A stretch of DNA of 64,000 nt. Origin: Temnopleurus reevesii (lineage: Eukaryota > Echinodermata > Echinoidea > Temnopleuroida > Temnopleuridae). The position numbers and the translations under genes were made by a program. The notes beneath the pieces were generated by a model. It was not told where the DNA came from. It did no database searches and worked only from the letters and a program-made list of their open reading frames with translations. Location of the stretch: positions 37,234-101,233 of the forward strand of contig BQKZ01001349.1 of the NCBI GenBank assembly GCA_036244855.1, written 5' to 3'. Of this stretch, positions 49,118-60,690 are shown in pieces (the stretch's first letter is position 1; each line of letters starts with the position of its first letter).

Positions 49118-49205
49118 GCTGCAGAACTTGAAGGTTTACTGCTTGAGATGGCGAAGCTAAAGGATCGTGTTGACATGCTTGATGAATTCATCAAGTTTGG
49201 ACAAG
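49118..49205 (+). CDS. EMID1: second haplotype copy of the coiled-coil exon
   Basis: This segment copies 46205-46292 with intact acceptor (TTTACAG) and donor (GTGAGA). It has five synonymous third-base changes and no amino-acid change. It belongs to the duplicated block 47385-50470, which I read as the other allele and not a second gene, because the upstream EMI and collagen exons are not repeated. Confidence 0.8.
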
Positions 49206-49629
49206 GTGAGAATTTAGTTTAAGATTCCAGGAATGGACGCTCAAATTGTAAAACCAAAGACTGTTTTTTGTTGTGCACTTGTTTAAATTGTCTATTTGAT
49301 AAAGCGCAAATATTACAGGGTCATTTTTGCTTGCTATGGTATTGCTGCGGCGGGGTACCGGTATTATTCAGCATAACTTCTGTGCGATGAACGTGTCATA
49401 AGTGATATTATGATGTCATTATTTGCCTAAAAATGAGAAAATTGATGTTTCCTGAAACGTTTAGATCAGTTTTGAAATGTAGTATTCTGATTAATTGAGG
49501 TTTTTAGTAAACATTTTAATGAAATTGATTTCGAAATATATCCTTGTTACATTCGTGGAGAAAAAGATTCAATGCACATTTTGTAATCAATACCGTCTAA
49601 TATTATTTACCATGTCTTTGCTCTTAATC

Positions 49630-49667
49630 CTGTCTCTTATACACATCTAGATGTGTATAAGAGACAG
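49630..49667. other. Nextera transposase junction adapter (artefact)
   Basis: CTGTCTCTTATACACATCT is followed directly by its inverse, AGATGTGTATAAGAGACAG. This is the Tn5 mosaic-end junction used in Nextera mate-pair libraries, left in the assembly just before the N run. It is not genomic. Confidence 0.98.
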
Positions 49668-49858
49668 NNNNNNNNNNNNNNNNNNNNNNNNNNNNNNNNN
49701 NNNNNNNNNNNNNNNNNNNNNNNNNNNNNNNNNNNNNNNNNNNNNNNNNNNNNNNNNNNNNNNNNNNNNNNNNNNNNNNNNNNNNNNNNNNNNNNNNNNN
49801 NNNNNNNNNNNNNNNNNNNNNNNNNNNNNNNNNNNNNNNNNNNNNNNNNNNNNNNNNN
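49668..49858. other. assembly gap of 191 N
   Basis: Run of N between the adapter and the second copy of the tail exon, replacing the end of the intron. Confidence 0.99.
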
Positions 49859-49864
49859 CTCCAG

Positions 49865-50295
49865 GTATGGGCGGCGGTGGAGACTCGATGAGTGACCCAT
49901 TCTACCCGATGTCTGCCGGTAGCAGTATAGACATCGACACGCCTAGAACACCAGGCTACCCACACCCCGACCAGGGTACCAACGGCTCACCTCCGGGCAC
50001 TACAGACATCGGGCCGCCGCAGGGTAACACCATGGTGGATGTCACCGAGGCATCAGGTGAGGGTCCTACAGACTCAGCAGGGCTCAGCAGAAGCGAGCCA
50101 GACCCAGTACCATCAGTTCTACTCAGAGGGGATGGACTACTACCCCCTGACGTCATGACAAGAGGGGATACCCCTCTTAATGTGCCTTTTGACACGGATT
50201 TAGAAGCGGCTTTACACGAATCACCTCCAACACAGGTCGATGCTAACGCAATGCACATCGCATCACAAAAACAGAAAACCAGCAGCTTAGTGTGA
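49865..50295 (+). CDS. EMID1: second haplotype copy of the tail exon
   Basis: This copies 46782-47212, including the acceptor AG, the TGA stop and both RGD motifs (50125-50133 and 50161-50169). By eye I found no base difference across the exon, although flanking introns of the two blocks differ by several percent. It starts six bases after a 191-N gap, so the same sequence may have been used twice by the assembler. Confidence 0.82.
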
Positions 50296-51182
50296 TCAAC
50301 ATTGGTACTTTTTTAATGGACTCGAACCAACACGAGGAATTTGCTTTAATCAGGCTCTTCCAAAAACAGCCATGAACAAAAAATATACTCGTAATTTATT
50401 GAAAACAAATTCACCTTACTCTTGCTCCTGTAATGGTTATGATCAATATTAAGTGGGAATAGCCGAATACAATTAATCCAAAGACATAAAATAAAGCAAT
50501 AATGAAACACATCAAGGTGTGTAATTACAATAATCTGACCGTCTTCCACACTTTCATTTTCATAATGGTGCTATTTTCATCTAATTCCATTCAATTTTGT
50601 GGATGGTATATTTATGTCTTCTGATTTTTGCCATGTCGTTGGTAATGTTTAGTTTTCGTTTTGTCCTTTGTATTAATTTCAGAGTCAAATTATTGTGCTT
50701 GCTATCCATTTTTACAATATTTAGAAATATTTTTCCATTGCTTTTTTCCAAGGTTTAGATCGTATAGTTATAATGGAGATCTCTAAGTCTGTATTGAAAA
50801 TCTTTTGTGAGTATTACTTATATATTTGTCTAAATTTATTAGGGGAGGGGACAAGTAAAAAATCATACACTGGCGCAACCGAGAACAGGAAAATGAAGAA
50901 AGCTCGAGAAAACGGATCTTGAAAGAGCTTTATCTTTAAAGTGTCCCAAATCTGGGGAAACTATAGGCTGTGTAGTGGCAGGAATTATATTGGTTTTAGA
51001 TAACAATTCTATTTCACATTAAAATGCTCATATTAGAATGCACAAAAAACCTCGTGTGAGCGATTATTAATTTTGTTTGAACGATTTACCGCTAAATGAT
51101 ATTATTTACATATTTCCCCGAAAATAATGAAGGTGGGTGAAGTGATACGGTGTACTGTTTTTGTTTTGTTTTTGTAAATAAA
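50296..51182 (+). other. EMID1: probable 3' untranslated region with poly(A) signals
   Basis: This is the sequence after the stop codon in the complete haplotype copy. AATAAA occurs at 50490-50495 and again at 51177-51182. The first allele is cut at 47384 by a single-N gap, so only about 170 bases of its 3' UTR are present. Which signal is used cannot be told from sequence alone. Confidence 0.35.
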
Positions 51183-51463
51183 TGGACGTAAATTAGTACC
51201 GAAGATATAGACTAATTTTGATTTTATAGATGACAGTTCGAATAACTTTATTTTCTATTGTTATGATGCTTGTACATTTTGTAAATAGTTTTTATCAATA
51301 TACTCTTATGTTTCTTATTTATTTCAATCAATTGATTATCGATTTGAGATGAGACTCTTTCCAAAATCCATTCACATGAACGTTTATGCATTTGAGTCAT
51401 ACATGTATTTACTAAAATAACAAAGCTGTGTAAATAGAGTATTTTGAGGTATACAGAATCCTA

Positions 51464-51642
51464 GGGAAATTGCGGGAAAGTTGCGAGCAAATTTCAAGTT
51501 ATATTTTAATCGTTACGCGCCAATCAAATTCATTGTTTCATTTGCGTCTTGTCAGAAGCACAGGTTGAGCGCGAATAAAAATGCGCGTTGCAAATTGCAA
51601 CTGATTTGCTGTTCATTTGCAATTGGTCTAGCAACACCCGCT
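51464..51642. mobile_element. family-1 MITE, degraded
   Basis: The right end AGCAACACCCGC and the interior ACGCGCCAATCAAATTCATT and AAAATGCGCGTTGCAA match the family. The left end is eroded. Confidence 0.55.
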
Positions 51643-52138
51643 TAGTGTTGTCAAACAATGGTATTTTCGGGAACGCATAAAATATTGTATTCAATTATTT
51701 TAAGCCTTGAGATACCTTTCTCATTCCCTCATACACATCAGAGATGTCAACTGTTCCAGAATATGCATGAGACAAAATTGAAATGTGAATAACGAAACAA
51801 TTGAATAAAAGTGGAAAAATGATCAGCCATTCACTTGCAAAAAAAATCCTTGAAATCAAATGAAATTAGACCTCATGCAAATACCGGAACGCTTGCCATC
51901 TAAAAATGAATCCATCAATATGCTTCTGAAGTATTTGTGCTTTACTTGAATGGTATGCAATTGTCCGCAATCCGTCACGTGACTGTGTTTCTCAATATAT
52001 CGATTCGATTCGAGTTGCCTTAAAATATTGATATGCGTCTTGTCATGAATGTGAATAAAAAAAAATATGTCAACTTTATATCTACTAACGTTGTTCTCTC
52101 TTGTCATTTGAAAAGGTGATATTGTTCAAAGTGTAATT

Positions 52139-52580
52139 GTATCGGTGGTGATGATGGTGGTGATGGTGGTGGTGGTGGTGGTGGTGCTTGTGTTGGTCGT
52201 GGTACTGTTGAAAATTGGATTTGGTGATGGTGGTAGTGCTGTATAAGTGTTAGTAGTGGTTATGGTGTTGGTGTTGGGGTGGTAGTGGCAGCGATGGTGG
52301 AAAGTGGTGGCATTGATTGTGGTGAGCTGGCAATTGTTAAGATGCTTCAGATGACGGAGGTGATGTTGGTCACCGTGGTAGGAGCTAGCTGTGATAGTGA
52401 CGATGGTGTTAGTGGTGTTGACGTGGTGGTGATAGTCAAGCACATATCGCATGAATGTGTTGGAAGAAATTGCAATTCCTCCACACTGTTGTATGTTTGT
52501 ACGCATTCACTTGGAAAATGGTGGTTATGGTGTTCGTGGTAGCGTTGATGTTGCTGGTGGTGGTGATGCTGGTTGAGTCG
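52139..52580. repeat. imperfect GGT/GTT trinucleotide-rich tract
   Basis: Long stretch of GGTGGT, GATGGT and GTTGGT units, interrupted near 52436-52515 by ordinary sequence. It gives chance frames on both strands. Confidence 0.85.
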
Positions 52581-54104
52581 ATCAAGGTGAATATCAGTAA
52601 TTGTATCGAGAAAGCGAAAAATTGAACAACAGTAAAGCTTGAACAACGTTTAAGCTTCCATAATTTTCACATTCGTCCGCTTTTGTCCGTCTCAATTAGC
52701 ATAGATGTGATGGGTTTTAATGCACTAAACTCAATTATAGCCTTATTCCGAACGCTGTATTACCCGCCAACGTCCCTTTGTCAGAATGTCCCCACGACAA
52801 AACGTCCTCGAGTGGTAACAAAACGTCCCCGAGTTTAGTCCTCAGAAAAAAAACGCCCCCTATATCTGCATCATTTGCTCAAAATCCACTTAAGTTTTAC
52901 AATCAGGCTAGTCTGTACCTTTTCAAGTCTTTTATTAGATAGGTTTTTTTTTAACCAAATAAAGATCTATTGAATTTGACTGAATAATTTAAATCTTTGA
53001 TAAATCCAAACGATGTTGAAATCTTTAATTGGGAATCCAAAGGCTTTCTTTTTCTGTTCCTCCCGAATTCTCCTTTTATAGTCTTTTCCCTACATTTAGA
53101 AAAAATAAATATCTATTTTACGGGTTTTTTTAGATACATTATATTTCCATACACATGTATCGATGTTAAAAAAAACTGATCTGTGTTCATTGATATTTGT
53201 GAGGCATAATGCATGAACTAGTTCTTTGATTGTTGTCTATTTAATAAGACTTCTTTTCCTAAATTGAAGTGAAAGAGTAAATCTTGCCGCTACATCTTTG
53301 TGCTATCTACCTTTTATGTGTGAATAATGTTTAGGTGCTATTCATCCTTCTTAGTTTTCTTTTCTTTATGATGAAGATCATAATTATTTAACCGTAGTTG
53401 TAGTACCGGTACCTGTATCCTGTGTACCCACTTGTAGTGTTTACTGTGTCTCTTATTGGTAACTTTTTCTTCTCACTTTGTCTGATGTACCCTTTGTTGT
53501 TTTTGTTGTTCTTTGTATTTTTGATGATATGGACCTCTGCTGATACAGCTGTGTCTGGAATAAAGTCTTGAATTGAATTAAATGAATTGATGTTTTACGA
53601 ACTGGAAAACTCACTTTATCATTCTGAAGAGCTTTATATTTGCAACATCACGGTTCAACCATGTTTACCGAGTGCACTAGTTGCGCGAAATATATTCATA
53701 ATATTGTCTACAAATCATACTTCCCTTAAATCCCATGAGGAAACGGCTTAGCAGAACGGACCCATGACATTAATTATGGAATTATAAATAGCCTAATACA
53801 GTCAGCAAAAATCTAGGTAGGTTCACATTCTGCACCCCTGAGTGAAACGTTGCATTACACCCTTCCTAGGTAACATCCGACATCTAATTGAATTAATTAA
53901 ATTATATGCAACACCGTACTACCCCTCCCTCAAGCCGTGTCTAATTTAGATTGGTGGGGTATATGTTGAATGTGATTCATATTTCACAATCCATAGCGTA
54001 GTATCTAATTCAATTTAAACTTTTGTCTAGAAATTGTATTTACTGATTGGGTTAATCTTCTGGGTTTTTTTAAAATTAAATTTAGGGATTGAAAGTTTCC
54101 CTGG
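52581..54104. other. no gene recognised; retroposon-like tail at 53440-53591
   Basis: The part 53440-53591 ends GGAATAAAGTCTTGAATTGA with further GAATT repeats, the look of a plus-strand retroposon 3' end. The rest is AT-rich without features. ACGTCCCC-type short repeats occur near 52770-52860. Confidence 0.4.
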
Positions 54105-54299
54105 TGTCAGTGTCATCATTTGCGCCATCAATACTATCATAACAACCATCAGCATAATCATCAACATCGTCATCATCGTCATCATCTTAATTATCATTGT
54201 CATCAAAATCACTGTCATCATCATCGTCACAACCACTAACATTCATTATCACCATCATCATCATCACCGTCATTATCATCACTGAGCTTCATCGTCACT

Positions 54300-54384
<85 letters not shown>

Positions 54385-54392
54385 CAATTTGA
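54105..54392. repeat. ATC trinucleotide microsatellite
   Basis: Imperfect CATCAT units from about 54105, becoming a pure (ATC)n tract at about 54301-54383. Confidence 0.95.
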
Positions 54393-55569
54393 TACATGGA
54401 AGGAAAAACAAAGTTTAAAAAATAGCAATTAATTATACTCTTTGATGAAAAATAAAGAGAAAAAACGAATAAATATTACAGAACATATTTTTTCTTTTAT
54501 TGCATTGTTTTCAACAAAGATAATGGCAAAACAGTTGCCAATCATAGCAATGAAAAGCAATATAGAAATAAAATAATTTGAAAACAATAAATCTTCAAAG
54601 TTGTAAAGTACATTTTCTTTCAATAAATTCTGCTTATGTACCCCATACCCTTTCACATAAATAATCTATTACTGTTTCTTTACGTTATTAGTAAATCATA
54701 AATCTTTCCGACTACACTGAAAAAGACACAGATTCTGTGCAATATACATCTCTCTGAACACCACTATAGTGCATTAACAAAGAGTTACAAAAGGCATTAA
54801 ACATTTCAATAAAGATAAAGAAACTGACAATATAATAACGACTCTTCATATAATTCTGTCAAGGAATGTATCTTGATCTTACACCATGGAAGAACACATA
54901 TAACAACAAGGTGAACATAACTTTCATTCACACTACAGGGTGATACAAGAAAATGTAGCACCTGAGAACTAGAAAAATGAATTTTATTAGCTATTTATCG
55001 CATTTACTCTGGATTAGATGGCAAATTACATTACACATTTTTCAAAAACTTCTTCTTTACTTCAACATTATTATCTTAAGCATATAGCATAAAGCTTAAG
55101 GTTTACATGATCAATGGAACCAGAAAATAGCATGGATGCAAGTTGAGTCTAGCAGCAAATGTTTTCCTAAGTAAGGGCATCATAAACAATGAATTCAATA
55201 TCAATAAACAAATTATACATACTTATCAGTTATTTTATCAAAGGAGCTGTTCAGGACAAACGAGTCTAAAAGAACCTTTACAATTGCTACCTGGTCCAGC
55301 CAACGGGTTAAGTTCAGAACATTGTCAATAAATTTCTCGAAAGTGTGGTACCAATATTTAAACACAAATTAATTAACGCAAATTCAGACGTGCTAATATA
55401 TCAGCGAGTTGTAAATTTGACGCGTTTAAAGATTTTGGCATAAAAGTCTAAAGCAAATCCATGGATGAATAATTAGTGAAAATAAAATCCCAGCAAAAAG
55501 TTTAGCTTATACAATAATCTGATAAGATAGTTCCATGACCACCACACAATACAGCTTCAATAAGTCTAT
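54393..55569. other. no gene recognised; possible minus-strand 3' end
   Basis: On the minus strand AATAAA (54496-54501) is followed by an A-rich cleavage-like context. A neighbouring gene's 3' UTR could end here, but no coding exon is seen to support it. Confidence 0.2.
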
Positions 55570-55745
55570 TGGGGTGTTGCTCAAAATCAACTGCAAATCA
55601 AGTGCAACTTCGCAAATTATAATGCGCATTTTCATTCGCGCACGGTATGCGGGCTCACAAGACGCGCAAGAAACAGTGATTTTGATTGGCACGTTCCGAT
55701 CAACTGCAACTTGCGATCAATTGCAACTTTTGAGCAACACCCCCT
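55570..55745. mobile_element. family-1 MITE, reverse orientation
   Basis: The ends are TGGGGTGTTGCTCAAAAT and TTTTGAGCAACACCCCC, flanked by TAT on both sides. The interior is the inverse of the 27339 copy (AATGCGCATTTTCATTCGCG). Confidence 0.75.
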
Positions 55746-56408
55746 ATGACATATTTTCAATATATTACGGTCCAAATTACTTCAATGTAAATGTTTGATC
55801 ACATGTAATAAATACATCTTGAACTTGCATCAATAAAATCATTTTCCTGATAGTATTTTCCCATGAATTATGCTCCACTTGAACCAATCAATCTAACAAT
55901 GGTTACGAGCCCAAGCATTCTTTTAAAAAACTTGTTCAACAAATCAATATAAAAGAAATAGCAATGAACTAAAAAACTAAATAAAAATTGTCAGTCAAAA
56001 TAAAGTCAAGATAAATGAAGCACATTGCATGTTCAATAAATAATTTGGAAAGGAACTTTTCATTTCCTTATGAACTAAAAAGTGAAGTACAATGTGAACA
56101 TTGTGAACATTTTCGAAGAAAAAAATATGTACTTTCCTGCTTACAAAGCACATATAACATTAAACATATAAAAAAAAATAATTCCATTTCCTTAGAAGAC
56201 CACATTAAAAAAGGTTACAAAAATCATATAAAAACACACCTTCCCTATGGTTTTGATAAATTCAAAATAAATTGAATCACTTCACAAGCAATTCAACCCA
56301 TAACATGATCAGTTGAAGGTGCATAAACAATTCAGGAATAGGAAACATTTAAAACATAATTCCAAGTAGGGTCTCTCTAATAACACCTTATTCCAGCAAT
56401 ATGCTTAT

Positions 56409-56584
56409 AACACAATATACAGTATTTCCTAAAAGTAAAGTCGAATGCAGACAATTGATCCATACGCCGTGTATTCAACTGTGCGGACACAACAATGACA
56501 AGCCGGTTCCGATTTCAATAGCATTACAAAGGAGCATAGAATTTGCGTTCGACTTAATTTTTCGGAAATAGTTTATATCGTGTT
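56409..56584. mobile_element. family-3 MITE (allele 1)
   Basis: Ends AACACAATATACAG and AGTTTATATCGTGTT. TTAT flanks both sides. Confidence 0.75.
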
Positions 56585-56994
56585 TTATATTGTGGAATCT
56601 AAAACTGTTGTTTTGCTCGTACCTTACCTTATAAATAGGCACCAATTCCTTTAAAATCTCCCAAACTCAATTAGAAAGTAGATCATCTGGAGACTGCCAT
56701 ACAAAGCAGATCACACATGTATGTCTTGGAATCAAAATTTTGATGCCTCTCTGGACTTCAAAGAGATATAAATGCGCTCCAGCGAGGTGACAATTAAGGA
56801 AGAAAGCAATAAATCATTGGAAATTACCTATGAGCCAATGAGGCAATAAAGTCAATAGACTGTGACCATTTTTTCCGATTGTGACTTTGTACTTGAACAC
56901 TTACAAACCACCAATCTCAATTCAATTTATCAATTTTATGCACTAATATACAAATTATATTTTTGATCTCAGATACCCTTCATAGGGGGTGTTG

Positions 56995-57160
56995 CTCAAA
57001 AGTTGCAATTGATCGCAAGTTGCAGTTGATCGAAACGCGCCAATCAAAATCCTTGTTTCATGCACGTCTTGTTAAATGTGCATATCGCGTGCGAATGGAA
57101 ATGCGCGTTTTAATTTGTAAAGTTGCAGTTGATCTGCAGTTGATTTTGAGCAACACCCCC
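56995..57160. mobile_element. family-1 MITE (allele 1)
   Basis: Ends GGGGGTGTTGCTCAAAAG and TTTTGAGCAACACCCCC, flanked by ATA and TTA. Confidence 0.78.
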
Positions 57161-57752
57161 TTAGACAGATACATCTGTGTGTCATCTGCATACAGGGNAT
57201 AGTATTTTCCCATGAATTATGCTCCACTTGAACCAATCAATCTAACAATGGTTACGAGCCCAAGCATTCTTTTAAAAAACTTGTTCAACAAATCAATATA
57301 AAAGAAATAGCAATGAACTAAAAAACTAAATAAAAATTGTCAGTCAAAATAAAGTCAAGATAAATGAAGCACATTGCATGTTCAATAAATAATTTGGAAA
57401 GGAACTTTTCATTTCCTTGTGAACTAAAAAGTGAAGTACAATGTAAACATTGACTAAAAAGATTGTGTACTTTCCTGGAGTAGCATCTGCTTACAAAACA
57501 CATATAACATTAAACATCTTCAAAAATAACTCCTTCTCCCTAGAAAACCACGTTAAAAATGTTACAAAAATCATATAAAAACACCTTCCCGATGGTTTTG
57601 ATAAATTCAAAATAAATTGAATCACTTCACAAGCGAATCACCCATAACATGATCAGTTGAACGTGCATAAACATTTTTAAAGTAGGGAATATTTATAACA
57701 TAATTCCATGTAGGGTCTCTTTAATAACACCTTATTCAAGCAATATGCTTAT

Positions 57753-57928
57753 AACACGATATAAAGTATTTCCGAAAAGTTAAGTCGAACGCAGACAATC
57801 GTTCCATACGCCGTGTATTCAACTGTGCGGACACAACAATGACAAGCCGGTTCCAATTTCAATAGCATTACAAAGGAGCATAGAATTTGCGTTCGACTTA
57901 ATTTTTCGGAAATAGTTTATAGCGTGTT
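57753..57928. mobile_element. family-3 MITE (allele 2)
   Basis: Ends AACACGATATAAAG and TTTATAGCGTGTT, with TTAT flanks. Allelic to 56409. Confidence 0.75.
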
Positions 57929-58286
57929 TTATATTGTGGAATCCAAAACTGTTGTTTTGCTTGTACCTTACCTTATTAATGGACGAAAATTCCTTTAAAA
58001 TCTCCCAAACCCAATTAGAAAGTAGAGAATCAGGAGACTGCCATGCAAAGCAGATCACTCACATGTATGTCTTCAAATCAAAATTTTCATGCCTCTTTGA
58101 ACTTCAAAGAGATATAAATGCTCTCTCCAGAGAGCTGACAATTAGGAAGAAAGCGATAAATCATTGGAAATTACCAATGAGCCATTGAGGCAATGAAGTC
58201 AATAGACTGTGACCATCTTTTTATCAATTTATCAATTTTAAGCACTAATATACAAATTCTGTTTTAGACCTCAGATACCCTTCATA

Positions 58287-58459
58287 GGTGTTGCTCAAAA
58301 GTTGCAATTGATCGCAAGTTGCAGTTGATCGGAATGAGCCAATCAAAATCATTGTTTCATGCGCGTCTTGTTAAATGTGCATATCGCGCGCAAATGGAAA
58401 TGCGCGTTACAATTTGTAAAGTTGCAGTTGATCTGCAGTTGATTTTGAGCAACACCCCC
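58287..58459. mobile_element. family-1 MITE (allele 2)
   Basis: The left end is shortened to GGTGTTGCTCAAAAG; the right end TTTTGAGCAACACCCCC is intact. Allelic to 56995. Confidence 0.75.
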
Positions 58460-58849
58460 TTAGACAGATACATCTGTGTGTCATCTGCATACAGGAATGC
58501 AAAGGAATGCACGAAAGGTGACAATTTCTGTCACAATTCTGAGAAAAGAAAACACTAACACTAAAGAAAACACATTAACATGGCAAGGTTCACAATACTA
58601 TCTTTCCAGGATGTCACATTGCCTTCCTTTGGATAACCAAACAAAGAGATAACATTTATGAAGAGGATTCAGAAAATTGACGAAGACGCATCTTACCGTG
58701 TTTGTAAGAGCAAAAGTAATAATATTTTCTTCCTTGTACAAACTACAGATAAGATAACAAAGGTAAAAATAGAAACAATTAGCAACCGCATCATAAGCAA
58801 AAAGAAGTTTATTTCAGTAGACCAAGTTAGATTATGATCAGTGGTCAGA

Positions 58850-60690
58850 CTGGATTCTAACCTGCTTCGAAGGTCCGAGGAAGCTCAGGATTAAACCGGA
58901 ATCAAGTGACCATGGACAGTGATGGACATTCATTAACAATGTCCAAGACAAATGGACAAAACAATTATAGCAGAGAATGTGCAAACACCTAAGTACCTTT
59001 CTAACAATTAAATAGCATGTTAACAGGTTTAGTGCAAAGTGTTGAAGATAAGAAATCAAATATGTTATGAATGGTCAAAATGCACAAAGATTGATACTGT
59101 CAAATCAGTCTGGGGAAATTGAAGATTGAACTGACCATAGACATTCCTCAATAATATCCCAGACAACTAAACAAAACAATTATAATTGTGAAAATGCAAA
59201 ATTCTTCCGGTTTTCCAGCAATTAAGATTTGATACTGTAACACTGGAAGTTTTGAATGTAGAACATAAGAACGAAAAAGGACAAAAAAAGGGAACAACAA
59301 ATCCTGTCCATCAATGGTCAGACTATAGGGGGTCCATATCAGTCCAACAGGTCTGGGGAAATTAACGATTAGGCTAGATTGAAGTGACCATGAAAGGTGG
59401 CAAACAATCATTAAAAATTGTCCAGTAAATGGATAAATGTTATGAGAGAGAACAAGAGAGCACTCAAATATTTAACTTGAGTAGCATTAGACCAAAAGTT
59501 TATAACAAATTGTTATTATAGGAGACGAGATAAGGTGGAAAATCTGCAAACTTTGTTCATGAGAAATTTGAAAAGCCCCCGAGCAATTTAATCCTCTTCA
59601 TGCTATTTACAACATTCAAGCAACTCGTAAAACATAAACTTCACCTAGACCAATGTAAATTACATAAGCCTTTTCTCTCTGAGTTAGACGCTTCAAGGGA
59701 GGAAGCAGAAGTTTACATCAGTAGAATGACCCTGGAGACTCATAAACTTTAATTCACAACACCCTAGACAATAAACAAAAATAATTAAGCATGAGGGAAA
59801 TAGAAAAAAAAAAGCCTGGTTTGTTAACTTTCCATGCTACGAATCTTGCCATTGAGGTATTATTCGTTTCACTCAGATCAATGTAAATTACATAAGCCTT
59901 TTTCCCTCTCAGTCAGATGCTTCGAGGGAGGAAGCAGAAGTTTACATTGGTAAAATGACCCTGGAGACTGATAAACTTTAATTTAAATAAAACATAACAA
60001 TTAAGAGTGACGGAAATAGAAAAAAGCCAAATTATTTAACCCTTTCTGTATATTGCCATTAAGGTATTAATCTTTTCACTCGGACCAACACAGATTACAT
60101 AAGCCTTTTCCCCTTCGTTCAGATACTTTGAGGGAGGAAGCAGAAATTTACATCCGTCTGAATGACCCTGGAGGCTCATAAACTTTAATAAACAATGCTG
60201 TCGACAATAAACTGAAACAATTAAGGAGTGCAGGGGAAATATAGAAATAAAAACCAAGTTATTTAACCCTTTACATGCTATGAACATTGCTTTTGATCTA
60301 TCCTTCATTTCTCTCAGACCAACATGATTACATAAGACTTTTCCCCTTTGTTCAGATATCTTGGCTGAGGAAGCAGAAGATTGCACTAGTCGGAATGTCC
60401 CTACAGGTTGATAAACTTTAATTAATAATACACAAGACATACCCAAGATGTAGGGAAATGGAAGATAAAGCCTATTAATTCAACCCTTTCTATGCTATGA
60501 ATATTGCCATTGAGGTAATATTCTTTTCACTCGGACCAACAAAGATTGCATAAGACTTTTCCCCTTTGTTCAGATATCCTGGCTGTGGAAATAGAAGATT
60601 ACATCAGTCTGAATGACCCTGGAGGTCATCTTCATTAAAACATTGCCCTGGACAAAGGAAAAACAAGTATAGCACAAACACCTAGTATAT
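58850..60690. repeat. tandem repeat array, about 205-245 bp period
   Basis: The clearest units share TACATAAGCCTTTTCCC, GAGGGAGGAAGCAGAAG and ATGACCCTGGAG..ATAAACTTTAAT. The TACATAAG motif stands at 59661, 59889, 60096, 60329 and (as TGCATAAG) 60547. More diverged units with TGACCATGGACA and TCTGGGGAAATT lie at about 58860, 59108 and 59352. About eight units in all, non-coding as far as I can see. Confidence 0.75.

Larger units (their letters stand above)
44417..50470. repeat. haplotype duplication E (44417-47383 and 47385-50470), carrying the gene's 3' end
   Basis: CCGGTCATTTAACGACCATT at 44417 restarts at 47385 after the single N at 47384. Both blocks run through the coiled-coil and tail exons to GTGGGAATAGCCGAATA. 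The first block has an N at 44543 in place of about 240 bases. The second lacks about 520 bases present at 45267-45785, carries an extra MITE at 48149 and has a 191-N gap. Confidence 0.92.
55850..58495. repeat. haplotype duplication F (55850-57197 and 57199-58495)
   Basis: ATAGTATTTTCCCATGAATT at 55850 restarts at 57199 after the single N at 57198. Both copies end in GTCATCTGCATACAGG. Each contains one family-3 and one family-1 MITE in the same order. Confidence 0.92.

Noticed and set aside
49624..50295. Frames beginning MCIRD or ending in VSYTHLDVYKRQ-like residues
   Set aside because: These are translations of the Nextera adapter joined to Ns. Only the part after 49865 is a real exon.
44417..50470. 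True tandem duplication of the gene's 3' half
   Set aside because: Only the 3' end is repeated, the junction is a single N, and five other non-genic blocks show the same pattern. Unmerged alleles explain it better, though long reads would be decisive.
54197..54418. His-rich frame
   Set aside because: Translation of the ATC microsatellite.
60036..60446. 136-residue minus-strand frame
   Set aside because: It spans two units of a tandem repeat whose period is not a multiple of three and whose other units carry stops; no family recognised.
58850..60690. CRISPR-like spacing of repeats
   Set aside because: Eukaryotic sequence, repeats far too long and diverged, and no cas genes.
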